32,063 nt of DNA, taken from assembly GCA_001793855.1 (NCBI GenBank), contig MGIR01000004.1, forward strand, positions 5,475-37,537. Direction: 5' to 3'. A program made the translations under genes and the position numbers. The notes under the pieces were generated by a model. That model was not told where the DNA came from. It saw only the letters and a program-made list of their open reading frames with translations, and ran no database searches. The DNA is from Candidatus Wolfebacteria bacterium RIFCSPLOWO2_01_FULL_45_19 (GTDB lineage: Bacteria > Patescibacteriota > Minisyncoccia > UBA6257 > GWB1-45-9). Positions 8,390 to 15,930 of this stretch are shown here, piece by piece. Numbering within the stretch: position 1 is the stretch's first letter; each line of letters begins with the position of its first letter.

Positions 8390-8914
8390 ATGAATATTGG
8401 AAAAGGAGCCGGTTTTACGTTGGTGGAATTGGTTGTTACCGCTTCTATAATTGTTCTTCTTGTTTCGATTCTGCTCGTTTATAGCCGCAATCAGGAGATT
8501 CCGTTACTGCTTCTCCGCGAACAATCACAACTGGTGTCCGTTATTAATCGCGCGAAGGTTTTAAGCATTCAAGCGTTTAGCGACCCGGATGTGCCGTGCG
8601 GTATCGGCGTTTATTTCCAGACAAACGGTCGTTATTTTATGTTTAAAGATCAGGCGGCTAATTGCGCCAATTCCAATTACGTCTGGGAAAGCGGCGACGC
8701 GATTATCTCCGGCGAGGACTATCTTATGGATTCAAAAATAATTTTCGCCACCCTTCCGATAAACAGCGTTGTTTTCGCGCCGCCGCATCCACTGACTTAT
8801 CTTAACGGCAGTTTAACGTTCGGTGAGGCGCAGATACGTTTTCAAGTCGTTGAAGAGCCGAATTTTTTTAGAACCATTACCATAAACAATGCCGGACAAA
8901 TTACAACGCAATAA
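8390..8914 (+). CDS. Minor pilin, GspH/FimT-like
   Basis: The 174 residues carry a class III prepilin signal, GAG|FTLVELVV, with Glu at +5, then a hydrophobic helix of about 20 residues. The body is rich in predicted beta strands (IRFQVVEEPNFFRTITINNAGQ), as in GspH/FimT proteins, which cap the pilus. It is the first of four minor-pilin genes in a row and overlaps the next by 26 nt, so the two are translationally linked. Assignment to the H class is from gene order and the beta-rich body; the pilin call itself is secure. Confidence 0.85.
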   Translation: MNIGKGAGFTLVELVVTASIIVLLVSILLVYSRNQEIPLLLLREQSQLVSVINRAKVLSIQAFSDPDVPCGIGVYFQTNGRYFMFKDQAANCANSNYVWESGDAIISGEDYLMDSKIIFATLPINSVVFAPPHPLTYLNGSLTFGEAQIRFQVVEEPNFFRTITINNAGQITTQ

Positions 8915-9410
8915 GGGCTCTATATTAATAGAGGCGCTGGTTGCTCTTTCCATAATAGTGGTGGCGTTCTCGGCGGCGCTTTCGCTTCTAACCAGCTCGT
9001 TCGGACTTAATCGCGTAATAAGCGACCAATATACCGGCACTCATTTGGCGGCAGAAGGAATTGAAGTGGTAAAAAATATTATAGACGGTAATATTTTGCG
9101 GTGTTTGCCCTGGAACAGCGGTTTCGCGAACGGAGTTTTTATAGCGGACTATAACGACACGGCTTTATCCGCGTCGATGGGTTCGGAGGTTTTGCGTTTT
9201 AATCCATTAATTGGAGTTTATAGTTATGACGGTGGCATCAACACGAAGTTTAGTCGCCAGATTCAAATAAATTTATCCGGGTCGAATAGAATTCAGGTTC
9301 GTTCCACCACAAACTGGACAACAAGAGGCGGTTTTACCTCTTCGGTTAGAGTTGAAGATTATTTTTACAATTGGAGAACAGACGTCAATATACCACCGCA
9401 ATGCAGATAG
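8889..9410 (+). CDS. Minor pilin, GspI/PilV-like
   Basis: The 173 residues open with a short leader and the cleavage site NKG|SILIEALVALSI; Glu is at +5 of the mature form and the hydrophobic helix follows. The next stretch (HLAAEGIEVVKNI) is the A.EG.E pattern common in GspI/PilV-type proteins. Two cysteines are present. The start codon is inside the previous gene (26-nt overlap), and the end overlaps the next pilin gene by 10 nt. Confidence 0.85.
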   Translation: MPDKLQRNKGSILIEALVALSIIVVAFSAALSLLTSSFGLNRVISDQYTGTHLAAEGIEVVKNIIDGNILRCLPWNSGFANGVFIADYNDTALSASMGSEVLRFNPLIGVYSYDGGINTKFSRQIQINLSGSNRIQVRSTTNWTTRGGFTSSVRVEDYFYNWRTDVNIPPQCR

Positions 9411-9883
9411 AAACTAAGAACGGTTATACTTTAATTGAATTGCTGGTAGCGATGACGCTGTTTGTAACCGCTTTCGCGCTGGTGAACGCCGCGTTTGTAA
9501 GCGCCTTAAAAACTCAGCGTGAAATAGTGGCTCTTATCTCCGCGAATGACAATGTGATTACGTCTATGGAGCAAATCAATAGAGAGATTAGAACCGGAAT
9601 TGATTTTAGCGGCGGCGGCGACTCCTTGACGTTCACGAACGCAAGAGGCGAGGCAGTTGCCTACCGTCTTATAAATAACAGGATTGAACGCGGAGTGGGC
9701 GGAAATTTTTTCGCCATAACCGCAAACAACGTAAGGATAACCAGATTGAATTTCATACGGACGCAACCTGCCGGTTTTCCGCTGCGTGTTACAATAATCG
9801 TACAGATAAATCCCGTAGGCAAAGACCTTGAGCAGATTTTTGTCAATATGCAAACAACCGTGAGCCCGAGGATTATATTTTAA
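9401..9883 (+). CDS. Minor pilin, GspJ/PilW-like
   Basis: The 160 residues begin MQIETKNGYTLIELLVAM; cleavage is expected at NG|YTLIEL with Glu at +5. The chosen ATG leaves a normal seven-residue leader; a start 30 nt upstream would give an unusually long one inside the previous gene. After the helix come the SMEQINREIRTG pattern and a beta-rich body (DSLTFTNARGEAVAYRLINNRIERG), which is typical of GspJ/PilW proteins. Overlaps the previous gene by 10 nt. Confidence 0.85.
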   Translation: MQIETKNGYTLIELLVAMTLFVTAFALVNAAFVSALKTQREIVALISANDNVITSMEQINREIRTGIDFSGGGDSLTFTNARGEAVAYRLINNRIERGVGGNFFAITANNVRITRLNFIRTQPAGFPLRVTIIVQINPVGKDLEQIFVNMQTTVSPRIIF

Positions 9884-9886
9884 AAT

Positions 9887-10228
9887 ATGAATTATAAAAA
9901 AGGACAAGCTCTTATCATGACGGTTATGGTGCTTTCTGGAATTATGGTCGGCACCACGGTAATCGCCGGGACGCTTATAAAAAATCAAATTCGCCAAACC
10001 GTCGGCGTTGTTCAATCCAATCAAGCCATATATGCCGCGGACGCCGGTTTGGAATGGGAGTTGTACCGTTTTTTTGTTAATAACGCGGAGCCGAAACCAA
10101 GTATAGGAGGAGCATCTATTCAAACTTGTTCTCCCGTGGGAACGCGATGCGCCGGTTTCGAATCCAAAATACGTTCTATTGGAACCGCCGGCAGAACATC
10201 GAGGGCGTTTGAGGCTATATTTGAATAA
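9887..10228 (+). CDS. Minor pilin, GspK/PilX-like, lacking Glu at +5
   Basis: The 113 residues start MNYKKGQALIMTVMVLSG. If cleaved after Gly6, the mature chain starts QALIM, so position +5 is Met and not Glu. GspK is the one pseudopilin known to lack Glu5 and to sit at the tip, and this gene is fourth in the H-I-J-K order. The AADAGLEWELYRF stretch matches the A..AG.E pattern of PilX/GspK. It is much shorter than GspK of diderms, so the large insert domain is missing. A Cys pair lies near residues 82-88. Confidence 0.8.
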   Translation: MNYKKGQALIMTVMVLSGIMVGTTVIAGTLIKNQIRQTVGVVQSNQAIYAADAGLEWELYRFFVNNAEPKPSIGGASIQTCSPVGTRCAGFESKIRSIGTAGRTSRAFEAIFE

Positions 10229-10231
10229 AAT

Positions 10232-12271
10232 ATGGACAAGCAAGAGGCCAAAAGACGAATGGAAAAATTGAGGCAAGAGATTGACCGTTATAGATACGCT
10301 TATCACGTTTTGAATAAGTCGCTCGTTTCCGACGCGGCACTGGACTCCTTAAAAAAGGAGCTTTTTGATTTGGAACGGCAGTTTCCGGATTTAGTAACGT
10401 TCGATTCACCGACTCAGCGTGTCGCCGGGAAACCGCTCAAAGAATTCAAGAAAGTTCACCACGAAGAACGGATGCTTTCCTTCAATGACGCTTTTTCAGA
10501 AGAAGATATGCGTGACTGGATGGGACGCGTTGAAAATTATCTCGGCAAGAAAATCAAAGATGAATTTTACTGCGAGCTAAAAATTGACGGTTTGGCGATA
10601 GAACTTGTCTATGAAAACGGCATTCTGGTTCAGGCCTCAACTCGCGGCGATGGCATAATTGGCGAAGACGCCACGCAAAACCTCAAAACAATTGAAGCTA
10701 TTCCTTTACGCATCCAGATTCCAGATTCCAGATTCCAGATTCCAAACCGCTTCGTGGTTCGTGGCGAGGTTTTCCTGACCAAAAAAGAATTTGAGCGAAT
10801 TAATAAAGAACAGAAAAAGAAAGGACTGAAACCGTATGCCAATCCGAGAAATATCGCCGCCGGCTCCGTGCGCCAGCTTGATTCAAAAATAACTGCTGGC
10901 AGGAAATTGGATTCTTTTCAATACGACGTGGTAACCATTCTTGGGCAGAAAACGCACGAGGAAGAGCACGAGCTTTTGAAAAAATCGGGATTTAAAATCA
11001 ATCCTAACAATAAGCGCGTCAAATCGCTGGAGGAGGTCTTCGAATTCCGCGATTACTGGGCTAAACACCGCGACAGATTGCCTTATGAAATAGACGGCAT
11101 AGTTGTGATTATTAACGACAATAAAGTTTTTGATGATGCCGGAGTAATCGGTAAAGCGCCGCGCGCGGCAATCGCTTACAAATTTTCGCCAAAGGAGGCA
11201 ACTACAATTATTGAAGACATCAAAGTTCAGGTTGGCCGCACCGGCGCTTTAACGCCAGTAGCCGTATTGCGCGCGGTGAGCGTCGGCGGCATTACCATTA
11301 CGCATGCCTCGCTTCATAATTATGACGAGATTAAACGGCTTGGAATAAGAATTGGAGACACCGCCATAGTCAGTCGCGCGGGCGACGTTATACCGCAGGT
11401 GACCAAAGTACTTAAGGACTTAAGAACTGGAAAAGAAAAAGAATTTCATATGTTGACGCGTTGTCCGGCTGACGGTTCCAAAGTGATCAAAGAAGGAGCG
11501 GTCCACAGATGTTCCAATAAAAATTGCGGAGCGCGCGTCCGTGAGCAGTTGTATCATTTTGTGTCGCGCGCGGCTTTTGATATCCGTGGTCTCGGCAGCA
11601 AGATTATTGACCGCCTTTTGGACGAAGGACTCATCAGCGACGCCGCGGACATTTTTACGCTAAACTCCGGTGACGTCGCGGCCCTGGAACGCTTTGGCGA
11701 AAAATCAGCGGAAAATATCGTTCGCGAAGCTGATGGGCATAAAAAAATAACCCTGCCGCGTTTTTTATACGCTTTAGGAATTCTGCACGTTGGCGAGGAA
11801 TCCGTGCGTCTGTTGGCCGAGGCGTTGCTTCGCGGCAAGTCAAAAATTAATTTGCCAGCCGACGTGTTGAAAGTTGGAAAATCGTTAACTGAAGGAGAGC
11901 TTCAAAATATTCGCGACATCGGTCCGGCTGTGGCCAAAAGTATTGTTGATTATTTTAAGGACAAACGCCATCAAGAACTTCTAAAAAAACTGGATTCAGT
12001 CGGCGTCAAAATAGAAATCCCGCGTCTAAAAGCTAAAAGCTCAAAACTTAAAACTAAAACATTCGTTTTGACCGGCGGTTTGGAATCAATGAGCCGCGAT
12101 GAGGCAAAAGAAAAAATTCGCGAACTTGGCGGAGACATTTCAGAATCGGTTAGTAAAAAAACCGACTATGTCGTGACTGGCGGCGAGCCTGGTTCGAAAT
12201 TTGAAAAGGCGAAAAAACTTGGCGTAACAACTTTGACCGAAAAGCAATTTCTTGAGATGATTCAAAAATGA
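10232..12271 (+). CDS. ligA: NAD-dependent DNA ligase LigA
   Basis: LigA seals nicks in replication and repair using NAD. The 679 residues include the Ia and adenylation domains with the AMP-binding lysine K117 in CELKIDG, the OB fold (about 320-400), a zinc finger, helix-hairpin-helix repeats and a C-terminal BRCT domain (about 600-679, VLTGGLESMSRDEA). The zinc finger shows only three cysteines, C411, C427 and C432: the usual CPxC is CPAD here. Two degenerate heptamer arrays are read in frame: one puts RIQIPDSRFQIPNRF into a loop of the adenylation domain, the other gives RLKAKSSKLKTK before BRCT. The gene overlaps gatC by ATGA. Function is secure. Confidence 0.97.
   Translation: MDKQEAKRRMEKLRQEIDRYRYAYHVLNKSLVSDAALDSLKKELFDLERQFPDLVTFDSPTQRVAGKPLKEFKKVHHEERMLSFNDAFSEEDMRDWMGRVENYLGKKIKDEFYCELKIDGLAIELVYENGILVQASTRGDGIIGEDATQNLKTIEAIPLRIQIPDSRFQIPNRFVVRGEVFLTKKEFERINKEQKKKGLKPYANPRNIAAGSVRQLDSKITAGRKLDSFQYDVVTILGQKTHEEEHELLKKSGFKINPNNKRVKSLEEVFEFRDYWAKHRDRLPYEIDGIVVIINDNKVFDDAGVIGKAPRAAIAYKFSPKEATTIIEDIKVQVGRTGALTPVAVLRAVSVGGITITHASLHNYDEIKRLGIRIGDTAIVSRAGDVIPQVTKVLKDLRTGKEKEFHMLTRCPADGSKVIKEGAVHRCSNKNCGARVREQLYHFVSRAAFDIRGLGSKIIDRLLDEGLISDAADIFTLNSGDVAALERFGEKSAENIVREADGHKKITLPRFLYALGILHVGEESVRLLAEALLRGKSKINLPADVLKVGKSLTEGELQNIRDIGPAVAKSIVDYFKDKRHQELLKKLDSVGVKIEIPRLKAKSSKLKTKTFVLTGGLESMSRDEAKEKIRELGGDISESVSKKTDYVVTGGEPGSKFEKAKKLGVTTLTEKQFLEMIQK
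10714..10744 (+). repeat. Heptamer array (CCAGATT) inside ligA
   Basis: Four perfect copies of CCAGATT plus CCA lie in the reading frame of ligA, encoding part of IPDSRFQIP. The same unit, reverse complemented, makes the array in gatA. Confidence 0.9.
12026..12060 (+). repeat. Degenerate heptamer array (CTAAAAG) inside ligA
   Basis: Five 7-bp units follow each other: CTAAAAG twice, CTCAAAA, CTTAAAA and CTAAAAC. They are read in frame and encode a lysine-rich linker between the helix-hairpin-helix region and BRCT. Confidence 0.8.
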
Positions 12272-12588
12272 GCGTTATAGACAAAAAAACATTGGAACAC
12301 TTGGCCGAATTGGCGCGTATTGAGTTGAATGAGGGCGAAGAAGAGAAACTGCTCAAAGATTTAAAAAACATCCTGGGCTATTTTAATGAATTGAAAGAGC
12401 TGAATACTGAAGGCGTAGAGCCATTATCGGGCGGCGTCGCGGAAGTTAACGTTTTCCGCGACGATGTTCCGGACTTGCCCTCCGAAGCCTCGGCGCAGGC
12501 GGGACGTGCCTCCGATACCGGCAAGGGTAAGAACCAATTTCCAGAAGTAGAAAAAGGATATTTGAAAGTACCGCCAGTTTTTGAGTAG
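12268..12588 (+). CDS. gatC: Glutamyl/aspartyl-tRNA amidotransferase subunit C
   Basis: GatC is the small subunit that holds GatA and GatB together in the GatCAB complex, which converts Glu-tRNA(Gln) or Asp-tRNA(Asn) to the amide form. The 106 residues contain the typical HLAELARIEL start and NILGYFNELKELNTEGVEPL core; the end, GYLKVPPVFE, matches the family's YF.VP..... Between VFRDDVP and the end is an unusual insert, PSEASAQAGRASDTGKGK, encoded by a GC-rich, partly palindromic stretch (12474-12535). The start overlaps the ligA stop as ATGA. gatB is not in the window. Confidence 0.93.
   Translation: MSVIDKKTLEHLAELARIELNEGEEEKLLKDLKNILGYFNELKELNTEGVEPLSGGVAEVNVFRDDVPDLPSEASAQAGRASDTGKGKNQFPEVEKGYLKVPPVFE
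12474..12535 (+). repeat. GC-rich palindromic insert inside gatC
   Basis: CTTGCC at the left and GGCAAG at the right border a GC-rich stretch that has CCTCCGA twice and small hairpins (CCGA..TCGG, GCCT..AGGC). It is read in frame and adds about 18 residues to GatC where the family has a shorter linker. It looks like a repetitive element that entered the gene. Confidence 0.55.
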
Positions 12589-12589
12589 G

Positions 12590-12660
12590 AATTTAATTTT
12601 GAATTTCGAAATTCGAATTTCGAATCAATTTTTAAATGAATTAAATCCGAAACGTTTCAA
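12590..12660 (+). repeat. Degenerate heptamer array between gatC and gatA
   Basis: The spacer reads as 7-bp units: TTTTGAA, TTTCGAA, ATTCGAA, TTTCGAA (12597-12624), then weaker units. It begins directly after the gatC stop and ends about 20 nt before gatA. Confidence 0.75.
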
Positions 12661-12679
12661 AATTCTAGTTTAAATAATA

Positions 12680-14107
12680 ATGTTTACCTTACACGATCTC
12701 ACAATCAAAAAAGTCCACGATGGTTTGTTAAGCAAGGAATTTTCAGCGCTGGAGTTGGCAAAAGAATTTTTTGAATATATAGCATACAAAGACAAAGAAG
12801 TCGGCGCGTATTTAACTTTGGATAAAGACGGAGCTTACGTCATGGCGGAAAAAACCGATATCGCTATTGCCAAAGGCGAGGAAATCGGGGTGTTGTCTGG
12901 TGTTCCGCTTGCCGTGAAAGACAATATGCTTATTGAGGGTCTGCCCGCGACCGCGGCTTCAAAAATTCTAGAAAATTACCGTGCCGCGTATGACGCTACG
13001 GTTATTGAAAAATTAAAAAAAGAAAATGCGGTTTTTCTTGGCAAAACCAACTTGGACGAATTTGCTATGGGTTCTTCAACCGAGAATTCGGCGTTTGGAA
13101 TAACTAAAAATCCGCATGACCTTAAGCGTGTTCCCGGCGGTTCTTCCGGCGGTTCCGCGGCGGCAGTTGCCGCCCATATGGCCGTTGCGGCGCTTGGTTC
13201 CGATACCGGCGGCTCAATCCGCCAGCCGGCAAGCTTTTGCGGCGTTGTCGGTTTGAAGCCGACTTACGGCGCAGTTTCGCGTTACGGCTTGATTGCGCTG
13301 GCGTCCAGCTTGGACCAAATCGGTCCGCTGACCAAAACCGTTGAAGATGCGGCAATTTTGTTTAATGCCATTCGCGGAAAGGATGAAATGGATGCGACGA
13401 GCGTAGATTTGAATCTGGAATCTGGAATCTGGAATCTGGAAAAAGTTAGAAAATTAAAAATCGGTTTGCCGAAAGAATATTTTGTAGCCGGTTTGGACAA
13501 AGAGGTAGAAAAAGCTGTTCAGAACGCGATTGATTCCATCAAAAGTTTAAAAATTGAATTTAAAGAAATTTCGCTCCCGCACACCAAATACGCGCTTTCT
13601 TGTTATTACATCATTATGCCGGCGGAAGCCAGCGCGAATTTGGCGCGGTTTGACGGTATAAGATATGGCTCGCGCGCCAAAAAAGCGGAAAACCTCCCCG
13701 AACTTTATAAAAAAACGCGCGGCGAAGAATTCGGCGCGGAGGCGCGGCGCAGGATAATTTTGGGCACGTTCGTTTTATCGTCCGGATATTATGACGCGTA
13801 TTACGCTAAGGCACAGAAAGTTCGGCGGCTTATAAAAAATGATTTTGACGAAACGTTCAAGGAAGTTGACATAATTTTGACTCCAGTCGCGCCCACTCCG
13901 GCTTTCAAAATCGGCGAAAAAACAGAAGACCCGCTTTCAATGTATTTGTCCGACATTTTTACTATTCCGGTAAACCTCGCCGGCCTGCCCGCGATTTCTA
14001 TTCCGGTTAAAACTGAATTACCAGTTGGCTTCCAGCTAATCGGCAAACCCTTCTGCGAAGCCGACATATTGTCCCTCGGACAGTTTTACGAAAAAATTTC
14101 GATTTAA
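12680..14107 (+). CDS. gatA: Glutamyl/aspartyl-tRNA amidotransferase subunit A
   Basis: GatA is the amidase that frees ammonia from glutamine for the transamidation on GatB. The 475 residues have the amidase-signature triad: Lys80 in LAVKDN, Ser155 in GGSSGGS and Ser179 in GSDTGGS. Length is normal for bacterial GatA. At residues 244-254 a four-copy heptamer array adds NLESGIWNLE in frame to a loop between the DATS stretch and KIGLPKEYF, a site that varies in the family, so function should be kept. The gene follows gatC and converges with uvrB, their stop codons overlapping by 4 nt. Confidence 0.97.
   Translation: MFTLHDLTIKKVHDGLLSKEFSALELAKEFFEYIAYKDKEVGAYLTLDKDGAYVMAEKTDIAIAKGEEIGVLSGVPLAVKDNMLIEGLPATAASKILENYRAAYDATVIEKLKKENAVFLGKTNLDEFAMGSSTENSAFGITKNPHDLKRVPGGSSGGSAAAVAAHMAVAALGSDTGGSIRQPASFCGVVGLKPTYGAVSRYGLIALASSLDQIGPLTKTVEDAAILFNAIRGKDEMDATSVDLNLESGIWNLEKVRKLKIGLPKEYFVAGLDKEVEKAVQNAIDSIKSLKIEFKEISLPHTKYALSCYYIIMPAEASANLARFDGIRYGSRAKKAENLPELYKKTRGEEFGAEARRRIILGTFVLSSGYYDAYYAKAQKVRRLIKNDFDETFKEVDIILTPVAPTPAFKIGEKTEDPLSMYLSDIFTIPVNLAGLPAISIPVKTELPVGFQLIGKPFCEADILSLGQFYEKISI
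13412..13440 (+). repeat. Heptamer array (AATCTGG) inside gatA
   Basis: Four perfect copies of AATCTGG (13412-13439) lie in the reading frame of gatA. The unit is the reverse complement of the CCAGATT unit in ligA, with the same copy number. Confidence 0.9.
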
Positions 14108-15882
14108 GCCGCCGAAATAAATCCGGCGGAGATTTCTTTTTGTATTGGCTGCGGTTTTATACCGTGTAGTGTATTGTGTTTTTTCTGAATGGCGCGGCGG
14201 TTGGTTGTTTCGGCAACGAGTTTTTTAATTGAATCGGTCAGGAAGTCGGCGTATAAAATCACCTGTCCGTTTACCGAGCGCGCGGCGCGGCCTGCCATTT
14301 GCATCAAACTGCGGTAGTTTCGCAGAAACCCCTCGCGGTCAGCGTCCAAAATCGCCACCAAACTGACCTCCGGCAAATCCAAACCTTCGCGCAGAAGATT
14401 TATGCCGACGATGACGTCAACCTCGCCGCGGCGCAAGTCGTTCAAAAGCTCCATCCGCCTCAGTGTTTTTATTTCGGAATGGAGATAGTGCGTTTTTATG
14501 TTCCGTTCAAGGAGATATTCGGCAAGGTCTTCGGCTGAGCGCTTGGTTAGCGTCAGTGCCAGCACGCGTTCATTGCGGCTGACGCGCGTTTCTATTTCTT
14601 TAACCAGGTCTTTCACTTGGTTTTTCGCGGGTTTGATTTTGAGTATCGGGTCAAGAATGCCGGTCGGCCGGGTAAGCTGTTCGGCGATATGTCCGTCGCT
14701 TAATTCTGTTTCGTATTCTCCGGGCGTGGCGGAAACAAACACCGCAGAGTCAATTTTTGAATTAAATTCGTCAAAATTGAGCGGCCGATTGTCCAGCGCC
14801 GAAGGCAGGCGGAAGCCGTAATCAACCAGTGTTTGCTTTCTTTGCCGGTCGCCGCAATACATTCCTTTTAGTTGTGGCATGCCGATGTGCGATTCGTCTA
14901 CAAACGTCAAAAATGGACGCGGGAAATAATCCAGCAGAGTGAACGGCGGTTCTCCTTCCTCGCGGAAAGAAAGATGTCGTGAATAATTTTCTACGCCGTT
15001 GACATAGCCGGCCTTCATAAGCATGACCAAATCAAATTTGACGCGTTTTTCCAGGCGTTCGGCTTCTTCAAATTTGCTCGCGGCTTGCAGTTCTTCCACT
15101 CGGCTGTCAAGTTCGGTTTTAATGTTTCTGCGGGCCAGGCGCAGTTGTTCTTTCGGCGCAATCCAGAATTTGGCGGGATAGATGCCGAGAATGTCAAGCG
15201 GCAGGCCGCCGTTCTCCAGAGAAATAATTTTATTTTTTGAAAATCGCGCGAGAGCTTTTTCGCCGGTAACAAGATGAATCAGCAGTTCTTTCCCGTTTTT
15301 TGAGAGGTGAAATTCTCCGGGCGACGGCTCTTTTGCCGTTCTTTGATATTGCAGAAAATTAAGATGGCGAATTAGGTCTGCCGGACTGGCTTTCTGTCCG
15401 TTTCTTATTTGCAAACGGATTCGGCGGTATTCAGACGGGTCGCCGAGTCCGTATATGCACGAAACCGAGGCCACGATTATCGCGTCTTTTCTTGTGAACA
15501 AACTTTGCAGGGCGGCATGGCGCAATTTATCTATCTCAGCGTTGATGCGCGCGTCTTTTTGAATGTAGGTATCGGTCGCGGGAATGTATGCCTCGGGTTG
15601 GTAGTAGTCGTAATAAGAAACAAAATAATGCACCGCGTTTTGCGGGAAAAATGTTTTGAATTCGTGATACAGTTGAGCGGCGAGAGTTTTATTCGGCGAT
15701 ATGACCAGCGCGGGCAGATTGGCTTTTTCAATGACTTGGGACATACTGAACGTTTTGCCCGAGCCGGTTATGCCGAGAAGCACTTGGCGTTTATGGCCGT
15801 TTTCCAGTCCGGATACGAGTTTTTCCACGGCTTGGGCTTGATCGCCGGTGGACTTAAATTGTGAGATAAGTTTGAAATTCAT
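14104..15882 (-). CDS. uvrB: UvrABC excision nuclease subunit B, lacking the C-terminal UVR domain
   Basis: UvrB is the damage-verifying helicase-like subunit of nucleotide excision repair. The 592 residues hold Walker A GITGSGKT (37-44), the DNA-clamping beta-hairpin YYDYYQPEAYIP (90-101), DESH, SATPG and the motif V/VI region (GINLLREGLDLPEVSLV, GRAAR). The family is usually about 660-670 residues; this one stops right after HGIKPQPIQKEI, so the C-terminal UVR motif that binds UvrC is missing. Domain 2 also looks altered, with GEFHLSKNGKELLIHL in place of the usual RGTFRVRGD stretch. It is the only reverse-strand gene here and is divergent from ruvA. Confidence 0.95.
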   Translation of the reverse strand: MNFKLISQFKSTGDQAQAVEKLVSGLENGHKRQVLLGITGSGKTFSMSQVIEKANLPALVISPNKTLAAQLYHEFKTFFPQNAVHYFVSYYDYYQPEAYIPATDTYIQKDARINAEIDKLRHAALQSLFTRKDAIIVASVSCIYGLGDPSEYRRIRLQIRNGQKASPADLIRHLNFLQYQRTAKEPSPGEFHLSKNGKELLIHLVTGEKALARFSKNKIISLENGGLPLDILGIYPAKFWIAPKEQLRLARRNIKTELDSRVEELQAASKFEEAERLEKRVKFDLVMLMKAGYVNGVENYSRHLSFREEGEPPFTLLDYFPRPFLTFVDESHIGMPQLKGMYCGDRQRKQTLVDYGFRLPSALDNRPLNFDEFNSKIDSAVFVSATPGEYETELSDGHIAEQLTRPTGILDPILKIKPAKNQVKDLVKEIETRVSRNERVLALTLTKRSAEDLAEYLLERNIKTHYLHSEIKTLRRMELLNDLRRGEVDVIVGINLLREGLDLPEVSLVAILDADREGFLRNYRSLMQMAGRAARSVNGQVILYADFLTDSIKKLVAETTNRRAIQKKHNTLHGIKPQPIQKEISAGFISAA

Positions 15883-15888
15883 GTATAA

Positions 15889-15928
15889 TAAGAACTAAAG
15901 AACCGTTTATAAGTTCTTAAGTTATACA
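15889..15928 (+). repeat. Short 8-bp tandem array between uvrB and ruvA
   Basis: Units TAAGAACT, AAAGAACC, GTTTATAA, GTTCTTAA and GTTATACA follow each other. The mix of AAAGAAC and GTTCTTA in one array is the same as in the pilT-pilC spacer. It fills the divergent uvrB/ruvA promoter region; TATAAT at 15884-15889 lies at its edge. Confidence 0.65.
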
Positions 15929-15930
15929 GT

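Noticed and set aside
9506-10306. 266-codon reverse-strand frame opposite the last minor pilins
   Set aside because: It lies antisense to three well-supported genes, and its product shows no domain and odd composition.
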